A DNA stretch of 64,000 nt from Pseudomonadota bacterium (GTDB lineage: Bacteria > Pseudomonadota > Gammaproteobacteria > Xanthomonadales > Xanthomonadaceae), in assembly GCA_023419315.1 (NCBI GenBank), contig JAEZYE010000015.1, positions 1 to 64,000 of the forward strand, given 5' to 3'. Made by a program: the position numbers and the translations under genes. Positions 1 to 9,000 of the stretch are shown piece after piece (position 1 is the stretch's first letter; each line of letters opens with the position of its first letter). The notes under the pieces are model-generated. The model did no database searches and had not been told where the DNA came from. It saw nothing but the letters and a program-made list of their open reading frames with translations.

Positions 1-2
1 CT

Positions 3-497
3 CCGCACGGTCAGGTGTGGATCTACGTGGACAATGTCTTCAAGGGCAATGTCACGGCGGACGCCTCGGGCAACTGGAGCAAGACGCTGAGCGGGCTGAG
101 TGACGGCCCGCACAGCATCAGCGCCGCCCTGATGGACGGCTGGGCCGAAGCGTCCCGCAGCGCGGAGTTCGTCATCAACGTGGCCACTCCGCCGGTGGTT
201 GGCACCATCGACATGCGCGACGACGGCGACAACGTCCTGAACCTGTCGGTGAGCGATGTGTTGCAGCAGGGCGGCAAGGATCTCTTCCACGTCAACGGCG
301 ACGTGCAGATGCGGATCAAGGGCGATGCCGGCGATACGGTCAATCTTGAAGACATGCTCGCCGACGGCATGGATTCCGGTGACTGGGTCAATGCGGGCGA
401 CACGGCTGTCAACGGCGTGAGCTACGTGAGCTACCAGCACTCCACGCTGGAAGCGGAACTGCTGGTGCAGCAGGGTGTGACCGTCAACCTGGTGTAA
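3..497 (+). CDS. C-terminal end of a secreted Ig-like repeat adhesin (5' partial)
   Basis: Only the last 164 or so codons are inside the window; the reading frame is open from base 3, so the gene starts upstream. The first part (about 60 residues) reads as the end of a bacterial Ig-like domain, with VWIYVDN, a GNW turn and an SLSDGxHSI-like strand. The last 95 residues contain NVLNLSVSDVLQ, LFHVNGD and GDTVNLED, a pattern I associate with the C-terminus of very large type I-secreted surface adhesins that carry the export signal at this end. It lacks the Cys/LPXTG features of other anchors. Two hairpins follow the stop. A role in adhesion or biofilm is inference from family; repeat number and total length cannot be seen. 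Confidence 0.7.
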   Translation, partial: PHGQVWIYVDNVFKGNVTADASGNWSKTLSGLSDGPHSISAALMDGWAEASRSAEFVINVATPPVVGTIDMRDDGDNVLNLSVSDVLQQGGKDLFHVNGDVQMRIKGDAGDTVNLEDMLADGMDSGDWVNAGDTAVNGVSYVSYQHSTLEAELLVQQGVTVNLV

Positions 498-521
498 CGG
501 TTCGGCGTACGCCAGCGGTCA

Positions 522-547
522 CTGCAGGCCGGTCCGCCGGCCTGCAG
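522..547. repeat. Perfect inverted repeat after the adhesin gene
   Basis: CTGCAGGCCGG at 522-532 is exactly complementary to 537-547, with a 4-nt loop. No T tract follows. It lies 25 nt after the adhesin stop and just ahead of the T-tailed hairpin at 572-599, so it may protect the transcript 3' end or add to termination. Confidence 0.6.
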
Positions 548-571
548 TCCCGTCCGGCAGCGATGCAAATG

Positions 572-599
572 ATGGGCGCCTCGTGCGCCCATTTTTTTT
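572..599 (+). terminator. Rho-independent terminator of the adhesin gene
   Basis: An 8-bp stem (ATGGGCGC at 572-579 with GCGCCCAT at 585-592), a 5-nt loop, then a run of eight T to 599. It lies 75 nt after the adhesin stop and is the obvious end of that transcript. Confidence 0.85.
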
Positions 600-842
600 C
601 CAGGAAGAGCCCGACGTTGCATGTGCCGCCGTGCCGTGATGCGCCGACGGGAGGGCGCTCTTCCGCGGACATCTGCGTAGGGATGGTGATGCGCGGATCA
701 GGAACATCCCGGCGCGGTGACGGTGCGTCGTCACAGGAACGGAAGCACGCCCTTGACGGGCGCGGCCGCAACCGTCGATTTCCATGAAGACGCCTTTCGC
801 GCGCGTGCGTGAGCGGAGATCAATCCTCCGCCCGGCGCGGAA

Positions 843-1718
843 TCACTCGTCCCGCACTTCGCCGCCGGGCAGGAAATTCCAGGTGCGGGTGACGTGCAGG
901 ATGTCGATGTCTTCGCTGGTGGCGGGCAGCGGCGGGAACGGTTCGGCGAGGCGGACGATGCGTTGTGCGGTCGAATCGAGCAGGGGAACGCCGGAGGACT
1001 GGATGATGCGCACCTGTTCCACCGTGCCATCGCGGCGCACGGCGACGCTGATCACCAGCGTGCCGCTCAGGCGTTTGCGGCGTGCTTCGTCCGGATAGTT
1101 CAGATTGCCCACGCGTTCGGCGCGATCGACCCAGGCGCGCAGATAGTTGGCGTAGACGTATTCGCGCGTACTGGCGGACACGAACTTGCGCTTGGGCCGT
1201 TTGGCGTACAACTCCGATCGCAGGTGGATCTCGGCGGCGAGCCGCGCCATTTCGGCGTCGTGCTGGATCTTCTGTTCGCCGGCCGGCAAATCGGGACGAT
1301 CCGGTTCCGGGCGGGTCTGCACCTGCGGCGCCGTCGTTTCGCTCTGGCGTGCGGTGATGACGCGCGGCTGAGGCGGCGGGACCGCCTGCGGCGATTGGGC
1401 GCGCAACGGTTGCGGCGCGAGTCCGGCCTCCTGCTGCGGCACCCAACCGGCCTGGCTGTCACGCGGGCGCTGCGCCTTGTCGTGATCGCCGCCGCCCTGC
1501 TGGTTGGCCGCGGCGAGGAAGTCCGCTTCCTTCGGCGTCAACGGGGTCTGTGTCTGGCTGAGGATGACGTCCAGCGTGGGCACGACGGGCGCGGCGCTTT
1601 CCAGCGTGAAGCCTACGCCCAGCACCAGCATGCCGTGCAGGATCAGCGACAGGGCGAGCGTCGCGCCGAGGCGCTCGTTCTCGCCGACGCGGGGCGGAGT
1701 GACTGCCGCAACCGACAT
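843..1718 (-). CDS. TonB-like energy transducer (C-terminal TonB domain protein)
   Basis: 291 residues, anchored by one N-terminal membrane segment (about residues 17-37, LALSLILHGMLVLGVGF). A long Pro/Gln/Arg-rich periplasmic region follows. The last 90 residues form a TonB C-terminal domain: NLNYPDEARR, GTLVISVAVRRDGTVEQVRIIQSS, then a late FLPGG strand. Such proteins transmit proton-motive force to outer-membrane receptors or act in type IV pilus/envelope functions. The gene begins one base after the gshB stop, so the two are cotranscribed. The arrangement gshB-tonB-like divergent from pilG is, from memory, typical of Xanthomonadaceae. No ExbB/ExbD genes are nearby, so it may not be the main TonB. 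Confidence 0.8.
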   Translation of the reverse strand: MSVAAVTPPRVGENERLGATLALSLILHGMLVLGVGFTLESAAPVVPTLDVILSQTQTPLTPKEADFLAAANQQGGGDHDKAQRPRDSQAGWVPQQEAGLAPQPLRAQSPQAVPPPQPRVITARQSETTAPQVQTRPEPDRPDLPAGEQKIQHDAEMARLAAEIHLRSELYAKRPKRKFVSASTREYVYANYLRAWVDRAERVGNLNYPDEARRKRLSGTLVISVAVRRDGTVEQVRIIQSSGVPLLDSTAQRIVRLAEPFPPLPATSEDIDILHVTRTWNFLPGGEVRDE

Positions 1719-1719
1719 T

Positions 1720-2667
1720 TCAGTGCGCGAGCCGGCGCTCGATGGCGTCGAACAACCGGCCGCAGATGTTCAGGCCGAACTGCGCGTCCAGTTCGCGCAC
1801 GCAGGTCGGGCTGGTGACGTTGACCTCGGTCAGGTAGTCGCCGATGACGTCCAGGCCGACGAAGATCATGCCGCGCCGCTTCATTTCCGGGCCGACCTGG
1901 CTGGCGATCCAGCGCTCGCGTTCGGTGATCGGCCGGCCTTCGCCACGGCCACCTGCCGCCAGGTTGCCGCGGAACTCGTCGCCCTGCGGAATCCGCGCCA
2001 GTGCATAGTCCACCGGTTCGCCTTCAATCAGCAGCACGCGCTTGTCGCCGTCGCTGATGCCCGGGATGAAACGCTGCGCCAGCGCCAGCCTGCCATCGCC
2101 GATCAGTGTTTCGAGGATGACATTGGTGTTCGGGTCCCCCGCGTTGACGCGGAAGATCGATTTGCCGCCCATGCCGTCGAGGGGCTTGAGCACGGCCTGG
2201 CCGTGTTCCTGCACGAACGCCTTCAGCGCGGCGGCGTCGCGGCTCACCAGCGTCGGCGGGCAGCATTGCGGGAACAGCAGCGCCGCCAGCTTTTCGTTGA
2301 AATCGCGCAGGCCCTGCGGGTCGTTGACGATCAACGCGCCGGCGGCCTGGGCCACGGACAGGACATGCGTGTCGTAGAGGTATTCCGAATCGACCGGCGG
2401 GTCCTTGCGCATCAACACGACCTGGCCGGCCCCGAACGCGGTGTCGGTCGTTTCGCCGAGGGTGAACCAGCCGGCCTTGTCGTCCTTCACGGTCAGGGGC
2501 GCGGTCCGCGCCATTGACCGTCCATCACGCAGCGACAGCCCGCCCGGCACCACATAGTGCAACCGGTGCCCGCGTCGCTGGGCCTCCAGCAGCATGGCGA
2601 ACGTGGTGTCCTTGGCAATCTTGATGGACCCGATCGGGTCCATGACGACGATGACATCAAGCGGCAT
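1720..2667 (-). CDS. gshB: Glutathione synthetase
   Basis: 315 residues, the usual length for bacterial GshB, which joins gamma-glutamylcysteine to glycine using ATP in the cytoplasm. It starts MPLDVIVVMDPIGSIK, the family's standard N-terminus with the MDP motif; the frame is open further upstream, but that extension would run antisense into pilG and has no family similarity. ATP-grasp motifs are present: the lid region DGMGGKSIFRV near residue 160 and the C-terminal TEVNVTSPTC metal/nucleotide motif near residue 280. It is followed after one base by the TonB-like gene. The 230-bp gap to pilG holds divergent promoters. Confidence 0.95.
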   Translation of the reverse strand: MPLDVIVVMDPIGSIKIAKDTTFAMLLEAQRRGHRLHYVVPGGLSLRDGRSMARTAPLTVKDDKAGWFTLGETTDTAFGAGQVVLMRKDPPVDSEYLYDTHVLSVAQAAGALIVNDPQGLRDFNEKLAALLFPQCCPPTLVSRDAAALKAFVQEHGQAVLKPLDGMGGKSIFRVNAGDPNTNVILETLIGDGRLALAQRFIPGISDGDKRVLLIEGEPVDYALARIPQGDEFRGNLAAGGRGEGRPITERERWIASQVGPEMKRRGMIFVGLDVIGDYLTEVNVTSPTCVRELDAQFGLNICGRLFDAIERRLAH

Positions 2668-2817
2668 GGGGGAGGCGCGGCCTGGCTTGGAATGAGGTGG
2701 CGATGGTAGCAGGCGCGTTCGTTCGGCCTGCCAACCGGCACGGGCGGACGGGACCGGGCGGTAGTGCGACGGAGTTCGCATCGCCGCGTTCAGGCCCCCG
2801 GCGCAAATGTGAGTCGC

Positions 2818-2846
2818 TTGACAGTCCGCGCCCGGACTGGAATAAA
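2818..2846 (+). promoter_or_regulatory. Predicted sigma-70 promoter of the pilG operon
   Basis: A perfect TTGACA (2818-2823) is followed after 17 bp by AATAAA (2841-2846, 4 of 6 matches to the -10 consensus). It sits about 55 bp upstream of pilG and is the best promoter-like sequence in the gshB-pilG divergent gap. Confidence 0.6.
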
Positions 2847-2905
2847 GGCCACATCGCAGCGGGGCCGGATCGTCAAAGAAGCACCGCGCGCACGGGGAAA
2901 TGTTG

Positions 2906-3307
2906 ATGACGCAGAATGCTGACCGGGCCGGGGAACTCAACGGCCTCCGGGTCATGGTGATCGATGATTCGAAAACCATCCGCCGCACGGCGGAGACCCT
3001 TCTAAAACGCGAAGGCTGTGAAGTGGTGACGGCGACGGACGGCTTCGAGGCGCTTGCCAAGATCGCCGACCAGCAGCCGCAGATCATCTTCGTGGACATC
3101 ATGATGCCGCGGTTGGACGGCTATCAGACTTGCGCGCTGATCAAGAACAACCAGGTGTTCAAGAACACCCCGGTGATCATGCTCTCGTCGAAGGATGGTC
3201 TGTTCGACAAAGCGCGTGGCAGGATCGTCGGCTCCGAACAGTACCTGACCAAGCCGTTCACGCGCGAGGAACTCCTCGACGCGATACGCGCGCACGTCAG
3301 CACCTGA
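2906..3307 (+). CDS. pilG: Type IV pilus twitching response regulator PilG
   Basis: 133 residues, a single CheY-like receiver domain. The hallmarks are MVIDDSKTIRRTAETLL, the phospho-acceptor Asp64 in IIFVDIMMPRLDGYQTC, the conserved Ser in VIMLSSKDGLFDKARG and the Lys in YLTKPF. These match PilG closely, including the YQTCALIKNN segment. I prefer the ATG at 2906 because the GGGGA at 2894-2898 lies 7 nt upstream; an ATG at 2900 would be too close. PilG receives phosphate from ChpA and promotes pilus extension or cAMP signalling in relatives. It is the first gene of the six-gene Pil-Chp operon. No pilH follows. Confidence 0.95.
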   Translation: MTQNADRAGELNGLRVMVIDDSKTIRRTAETLLKREGCEVVTATDGFEALAKIADQQPQIIFVDIMMPRLDGYQTCALIKNNQVFKNTPVIMLSSKDGLFDKARGRIVGSEQYLTKPFTREELLDAIRAHVST

Positions 3308-3361
3308 TCCCGGACGCACGGCCGTGTCGTCCATTCCCACAGCGCAGAGAGGGAGCGGGCC

Positions 3362-3895
3362 ATGATCCGCACACCGTTCGACATCCTGGCCGAGTACGAG
3401 CGCCGCAGCCTGGCGCATGCCGTGGCCCTGCCGGCGCGCGAGGTGGCGCCCGATCAGTGGCGCGGCGTCGGTTACCGCATCGGCAAGCGCCGGCTGGTCT
3501 CCAACTTCGGCGACGTCGTCGAAATCGTGCCGCTGCCGCCAATGACGCCGGTTCCCGGCGCGCAGCCGTGGCTGCTCGGCATCGGCAACCTGCGCGGCAA
3601 TCTTTTCCCGGTCATCGATCTCAAGCAGTTCCTCGAAGGCGAGCGCACCGTCCTGCTTGAAGGACAGCGCGTGCTGGTCATGCGCCAGCCCGGCGGCGAC
3701 GTCGCGCTGACCATCGACGAGCTGTACGGCCAGCGCAGTTTCAGCGAAAGCCAGCAGACCGAACCGGGCAACCTCGCCGAGGGGCGTTACGCGCACTTCG
3801 TCGATCGCGCGTTTCGTGGCGACGATCAGGATTGGGGGGTGTTCGCGCTGTCGTTGCTGGCGCGCACGCCGGAGTTCCGACAGGCCGCGATCTGA
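3362..3895 (+). CDS. pilI: CheW-like coupling protein PilI
   Basis: 177 residues, one CheW domain that couples the receptor PilJ to the kinase ChpA. Recognisable segments are the N-terminal YRIGKRRLVSNFGDVVEIV strand pair, the WLLGIGNLRGNLFPVIDLKQFL core typical of CheW proteins, and VLVMRQPGGDVALTIDELYG. It begins 55 bp after pilG behind GAGAGGGAG and ends 38 bp before pilJ, in the same operon. The position between pilG and pilJ and the length fit PilI. Confidence 0.9.
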   Translation: MIRTPFDILAEYERRSLAHAVALPAREVAPDQWRGVGYRIGKRRLVSNFGDVVEIVPLPPMTPVPGAQPWLLGIGNLRGNLFPVIDLKQFLEGERTVLLEGQRVLVMRQPGGDVALTIDELYGQRSFSESQQTEPGNLAEGRYAHFVDRAFRGDDQDWGVFALSLLARTPEFRQAAI

Positions 3896-3932
3896 CGCGG
3901 GGCATTAGAAAGACTTTCCAGGGGTTAGACAG

Positions 3933-5969
3933 ATGAGCACTGCCGCGGATTCCTCCAGTTCCAGCAAGGTGAGCAGCTTCGGCAGCACCTTCTGGCTGAT
4001 CCTGCTGATCATTTCGGTGCTGCTGTTCGGCGCCAACACCGGCGTGGCGACGTGGCAGGGCAGCCGCTTGTCCGGCGCCAGCACCGGCGCATCGGACATG
4101 CGCGTGCTCTCGCAACAGCTCGCCAACCAGGGCCGCGAAGCGGTGGCCGGCAACGCCGAGGCGTTCAAGGCCTTCAAGGGCACCAAGCAGCGCATCGACG
4201 AAACCGTCGCCACCTTGCAGAGCCGCTTCGGCAACGAAGGTTCGATCGTCGGCCCGCTGAGCCAGCTCAACGCCACCTGGGCGCCGCTGGGCAAGAGCGC
4301 CGACCAGATCATCGCGTCCGAGCCGGCCGTGCTTGCGCTCGCCGGCAACGCCGATCGCTTCGCCACGCAGGTTCCGCAGCTGCAGGCGCAATTGAACGAA
4401 GTGGTCCGCGCGATGTCCGCAAGCGGGGCACCTTCATCGCAGATCTACAGCGCGCTGCAGCAGGTCGTGCTGGCCGGCACGATGGCCCGCCGCATCACCG
4501 AAATCCGTGCCGGTGGCACCGGTGCCGCGATGGCCGGCGACGCGCTCGGCCGTGACGCCGTGCTGTTCGGCCAGGTGCTGGACGGCCTGCGCAATGGCAA
4601 TGCCGACCTGGGCATCGCGCCGGTGCGCAACGCGGGCGCGCTGGCGGCGCTGGATCAGTCGCAGGCGCTGTGGTCGAACATGCAGAAGGATCTGGACGCC
4701 ATCCTGGGCAGCTCCAAGAACCTGTTCGGCGCGCAGTCGTCCGCCGCCGCACTGACCAACGGCGCCGGCAAGATGCTGGAGGACAGCACCGACCTGTTCG
4801 AAGCGTTCACCGCCTTCGGTTCGGCACGCGACACGCGCCTGTTCCCGAACTTCTGGATCTCGGTAGGCTCGGGCGTGCTGCTGCTGATCTCGATCGCCGG
4901 CTTCCTCTTCAGCCTGTACCGCAGCCGCCAGCGCGAACAGGAAAACCGCTACCAGACGCAGGTGGAATTCAACAGCCGCAACCAGCAGGCGATCATGCGC
5001 TTGCTGGATGAAATCAGCTCGCTCGGCGAAGGCGATCTGACGGTGAAGGCGTCGGTGACCGAAGACATGACCGGCGCCATCGCGGACGCCATCAACTACG
5101 CCGTGGACGAACTGCGCAACCTGGTGACGACGATCAACGACACCTCGGTGCAGGTCGCCGCGTCGACGCAGGAAACCCAGGCCACGGCGCTGCAGCTGGC
5201 CGAAGCGGCGGGACACCAGGCCGATCAGATCACCACCGCCTCCGAGCGCATCAACGAAATCGCCACCAGCATCGAACAGGTCTCGCGCAACTCCACCGAA
5301 TCGGCGGACGTGGCGCAGCGCTCGGTGCTCATCGCTACCGAGGGCGCGGGCGTGGTGCGCGAGACGATTCGCGGCATGGACCAGATTCGCGATCAGATCC
5401 AGGAAACCTCCAAGCGCATCAAGCGCCTGGGCGAGTCGTCGCAGGAAATCGGCTCGGTCGTGGAACTCATCAACGACATTTCCGAACAGACCAACATCCT
5501 GGCCTTGAACGCCGCCGTGCAGGCCGCATCGGCCGGTGAAGCGGGCCGCGGTTTCGCGGTCGTGGCCGACGAAGTGCAGCGCCTCGCCGAGCGCACCTCC
5601 AATGCGACCCGGCGCATCGAATCGCTGGTGCAGGCGATTCAGGCCGACACCAACGAAGCCGTCAGCTCGATGGAGCAGACCACCGCCGAAGTGGTGTCCG
5701 GTGCGCGACTGGCCGAGGACGCGGGCACGGCGCTGGGTGAAATCGAACGCGTGTCGAGCGATCTCAACGACCTCATCAAGAACATTTCCGGCGCCGCGCA
5801 GCAGCAGTCCGTCGCGGCGACCGACATCACCGAAACGATGGGCGTGATCCGCCAGATCACCTCGCAGACCTCGCTGGGCGCCAAGCAGACGGCCGATTCG
5901 ATCGGACACCTGGCGCAACTGGCGACCGACCTGCGTCGCTCCGTCGCCGACTTCAAGTTGCCGGGCTGA
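3933..5969 (+). CDS. pilJ: Type IV pilus methyl-accepting chemotaxis-type receptor PilJ
   Basis: 678 residues. An inner-membrane receptor with TM1 at about residues 14-37 (FWLILLIISVLLFGA), a periplasmic helical sensor region of about 270 residues, TM2 near residues 305-328 (FWISVGSGVLLLISIAGF), a HAMP-like linker and a long coiled-coil signalling domain. The hairpin tip contains SEQTNILALNAAVQAASAG followed by GFAVVADEVQRLAERT, the standard MCP kinase-control motif. It has no C-terminal CheR/CheB-tethering pentapeptide. Together with PilI and ChpA it should form the array that senses pilus or surface contact. No methyltransferase gene (pilK) follows, which matters for how adaptation works. 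Confidence 0.93.
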   Translation: MSTAADSSSSSKVSSFGSTFWLILLIISVLLFGANTGVATWQGSRLSGASTGASDMRVLSQQLANQGREAVAGNAEAFKAFKGTKQRIDETVATLQSRFGNEGSIVGPLSQLNATWAPLGKSADQIIASEPAVLALAGNADRFATQVPQLQAQLNEVVRAMSASGAPSSQIYSALQQVVLAGTMARRITEIRAGGTGAAMAGDALGRDAVLFGQVLDGLRNGNADLGIAPVRNAGALAALDQSQALWSNMQKDLDAILGSSKNLFGAQSSAAALTNGAGKMLEDSTDLFEAFTAFGSARDTRLFPNFWISVGSGVLLLISIAGFLFSLYRSRQREQENRYQTQVEFNSRNQQAIMRLLDEISSLGEGDLTVKASVTEDMTGAIADAINYAVDELRNLVTTINDTSVQVAASTQETQATALQLAEAAGHQADQITTASERINEIATSIEQVSRNSTESADVAQRSVLIATEGAGVVRETIRGMDQIRDQIQETSKRIKRLGESSQEIGSVVELINDISEQTNILALNAAVQAASAGEAGRGFAVVADEVQRLAERTSNATRRIESLVQAIQADTNEAVSSMEQTTAEVVSGARLAEDAGTALGEIERVSSDLNDLIKNISGAAQQQSVAATDITETMGVIRQITSQTSLGAKQTADSIGHLAQLATDLRRSVADFKLPG

Positions 5970-6041
5970 GGAACACGCACGGATGAATGCCCGAATGACC
6001 CCCGGATGGCGTCAGCCTGCCGCAAGGCATGAGGTGAGCCG

Positions 6042-9000
6042 ATGAGCGCACTGCGTGAAGCCATGAGCCATGCCGTGCTTGGCTGGGTGAAGCCCGAACT
6101 GGACGAAACCCTGCGCCTGGCGCGCGGCGAAATCGAAGCGTTCGTCGAAACGCCGGCGGACACCAGCCGCATGCGTTTCTGCGCCGGCTACCTGCACCAG
6201 GTGCAGGGCACGCTGCGCATGGTCGAGCTGTATGCGCCGGCGATGGTCGCCGAGGAACTGGAGCTGCTGGCGACGGCCTTGCAGGAAGGTGCGGTGACCG
6301 ATCGCGACGAGGCCTGCTCGACGCTGATGCGGGGCGCGGTGCTGCTGCCGGATTACCTGGAACGCCTGCAGGACGGCCATCGCGACATTCCGATCGTGTT
6401 GCTGCCGCTGCTCAACGACATCCGCAGCGCGCGCGGCGCAACGGTGCTCAACGAAAGCATGCTGTTCCCGCCGGGCACGCAGCCGGATGCCGGCTCCGAG
6501 CCTAGCGCGGAGGAAATCGCCCACGCGCGCAGCAGCATCAGCGGACGCAACCGCGAACTGCTGGGCACCGTCGGCAACGCGGTGAAGGAAGAACTGCTGC
6601 GGGTGAAGGACGCGCTGGATCTCCACCTGCGCACGCGCGAGAACCCGGAAGCGCTGGGCCAGCAGGTCGGCGAACTGGGCAATGTCGCCGACACGCTCGG
6701 CATGATGGGCCTGGGCGTGGCGCGCGACGTCGTGTTGCAACAACGCGACGCGCTGCGCGACGTGGCCGAAGGACGCCGCGAAGCCGACGAAGGCACGCTG
6801 CTCGACATCGCCGGCGCGCTGCTCTACGTCGATGCTTCGCTGGACGATCAGGTCGCCCGCCTGGGCGGTCCCGGCAACGAAGCCGGCGCCGACGCGTCGG
6901 TGGTGGAATCGCAGCGCACGGTCGAGGTGCTGGCGCAGGAAGCCATCATCAACTTCGCCGCCGCGCGGGAGAAGTTCGTCGCCTTCATCGAAACCAACTG
7001 GAACCACGACGAACTCGCCGACGTGCCGCGCCTGCTGGACGAAGTGACCGGCGCGATGCGCATGCTGGAACTCGATCATGCCGGCGATTACGTCACCGGC
7101 GTGCGCCGCTATGTCGGCAACGAGCTGATCGGCAAGCGCCGCATTCCCGGTGGACAGCAGCTGGACACGCTCGCCGATGCGCTGGCCAGCCTGGAGTACT
7201 ACCTCGAAGCCCTGCGCGAACGCCGGCCGAATCGCGAGGACATCCTCGAGATCACCCGCAGCAGCCTGGAAAACCTGCGCTACTGGCCACTGCCGGAGCT
7301 GGTCACCGAAGTCGCCGCAACGCCCGCCGCTGCGACGCCTGCCGTTGCCGCGCCGATCGCCCAGACGGTGGAAGAAGCTGCGCCCGACATCGGTGGCGCC
7401 ATCGAGCCGGTGTTCGCACCGTCCGCGCCCGTCAACCGCGACGACGCCACCGCCAATCCGTTCGATCCGGTCGGTTTCGAGTACGACGAATCCGCACAGG
7501 CATCGCCGCCGCCCAGCACGGTGCCGGTGGACTGGAATGCCGTCGAACTGGCTCCGGAAAGCGAGGCCCGGGACGAACCGGCGCAGGTGCATGAAGTCGA
7601 TCACGACACCGCCGCGGTGTTCGCCGATATCGAAGCCGCCGCCGCCGCCCTGCGCACGGAACAGCCGGAGGCGATCAGCCCGGCTGCTCCGAACGAAGAA
7701 CCGGCCGCCCGCATCGAACCTGCGTTCGAGCCGGCGGTGGAAGCGGAGCCCGCGGCACCGGTCGCTTCGCCGTCGGCGATTCCCGCATCGGCGGGCGGTT
7801 TCGACAGCGATGCCGGCGATATCGACGATGAGATCCGCGAGGTCTTCCTCGAAGAGTTCGACGAAGAGATCGTCAACCTGCGCCAGCTGCTCCCCGTCTG
7901 GCGCAACCAGCCGGAAGACCTGGAACGCCTGCGGCCGATTCGCCGCGTGTTCCACACGCTGAAGGGCAGCGGCCGCCTGGTCGGCGCGCGCACGCTCGGC
8001 GAGTTCAGCTGGAAGATCGAGAACATGCTCAACCGCGTGCTGGATCGCACGCGCGCGCCGAGCACGGCCGTCATTGTCCTGCTCGAACAGGTCTTCGAAG
8101 TCCTGCCGCAATTGAACGCGGCGCTGCGCGGCGAAGCGCCGGTGACGGCCGATCTGGATGGCCTGAAGCAGGTGGCGGACCGCATCGCGGGCGGCGAAGA
8201 AGCCTTCTACGGCGACAACGCGGCCGCCTCCGAGGCGCCGCAGGCCGTGACGTTCGAACCCGGCGCGACACCGGTGATCGCGGATGCAGCGCATGAAGCG
8301 CCCGCACCGCGTTTCGATCATGTACCGCAGGCCGGCGGCACGCCCGCTTCGGTGGATGCGGTGCTGCGCGAAATCCTGGAAGCGGAAGTCGCCACGCATC
8401 TGGACACGATGCATGCCTGGCTGGCGGCCTCGCGCGAAACCCCGCAACCGGCCAGCGAAATGCTGTTGCGCGCCATGCACACGATGAACGGCGCGTTCGC
8501 AATGGCGGACGTGCCCGAGATCATCGAGGTCACCGCGCCGGCCGAGCAGTACATCAAGCGGCTGCTGGCGGTGGCGGGCACGCCGACGGCGGCGGGCGTG
8601 AACGCCTTGTCCGAAACGGCCGAAGCGATTGCACGCAGCGTCGATGCGTTGAGTTCGCCGTCGCCGCGCATTCCGGTGTTCGCCGAACTGTCCGCGCGCC
8701 TGTCGGCCTTGCGCGATTCGCTGCCGGATGTGCGCGCTGCCGCGCAGACCGTCAACGATCACGCACAGAAGACCTATGCCGGTGCACTGGGACAGTTGGC
8801 GCCGGTCAACGACATGGAACTGTCGGCGCACGATCTGTCCGCGTATATCGACCCGGTCCATGTCGACACTCCGCTGCCGGAAACATCCGATGCGGCGGCC
8901 GCGCCCGACGCGCCAATGGAATCCGTCGAATCCATCGAATCCGTCGTGCACGTCGAGGCCGGTCTGCTGGCAGAGCCGGTGGTGCCGGAAGTGCATTTCG

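Noticed and set aside
2668..3102. N-terminal extension of gshB to 3102
   Set aside because: The frame is open, but the extension overlaps pilG on the opposite strand and has no similarity to glutathione synthetases; the family start MPLDVIVVMDPIGSIK is at 2667.
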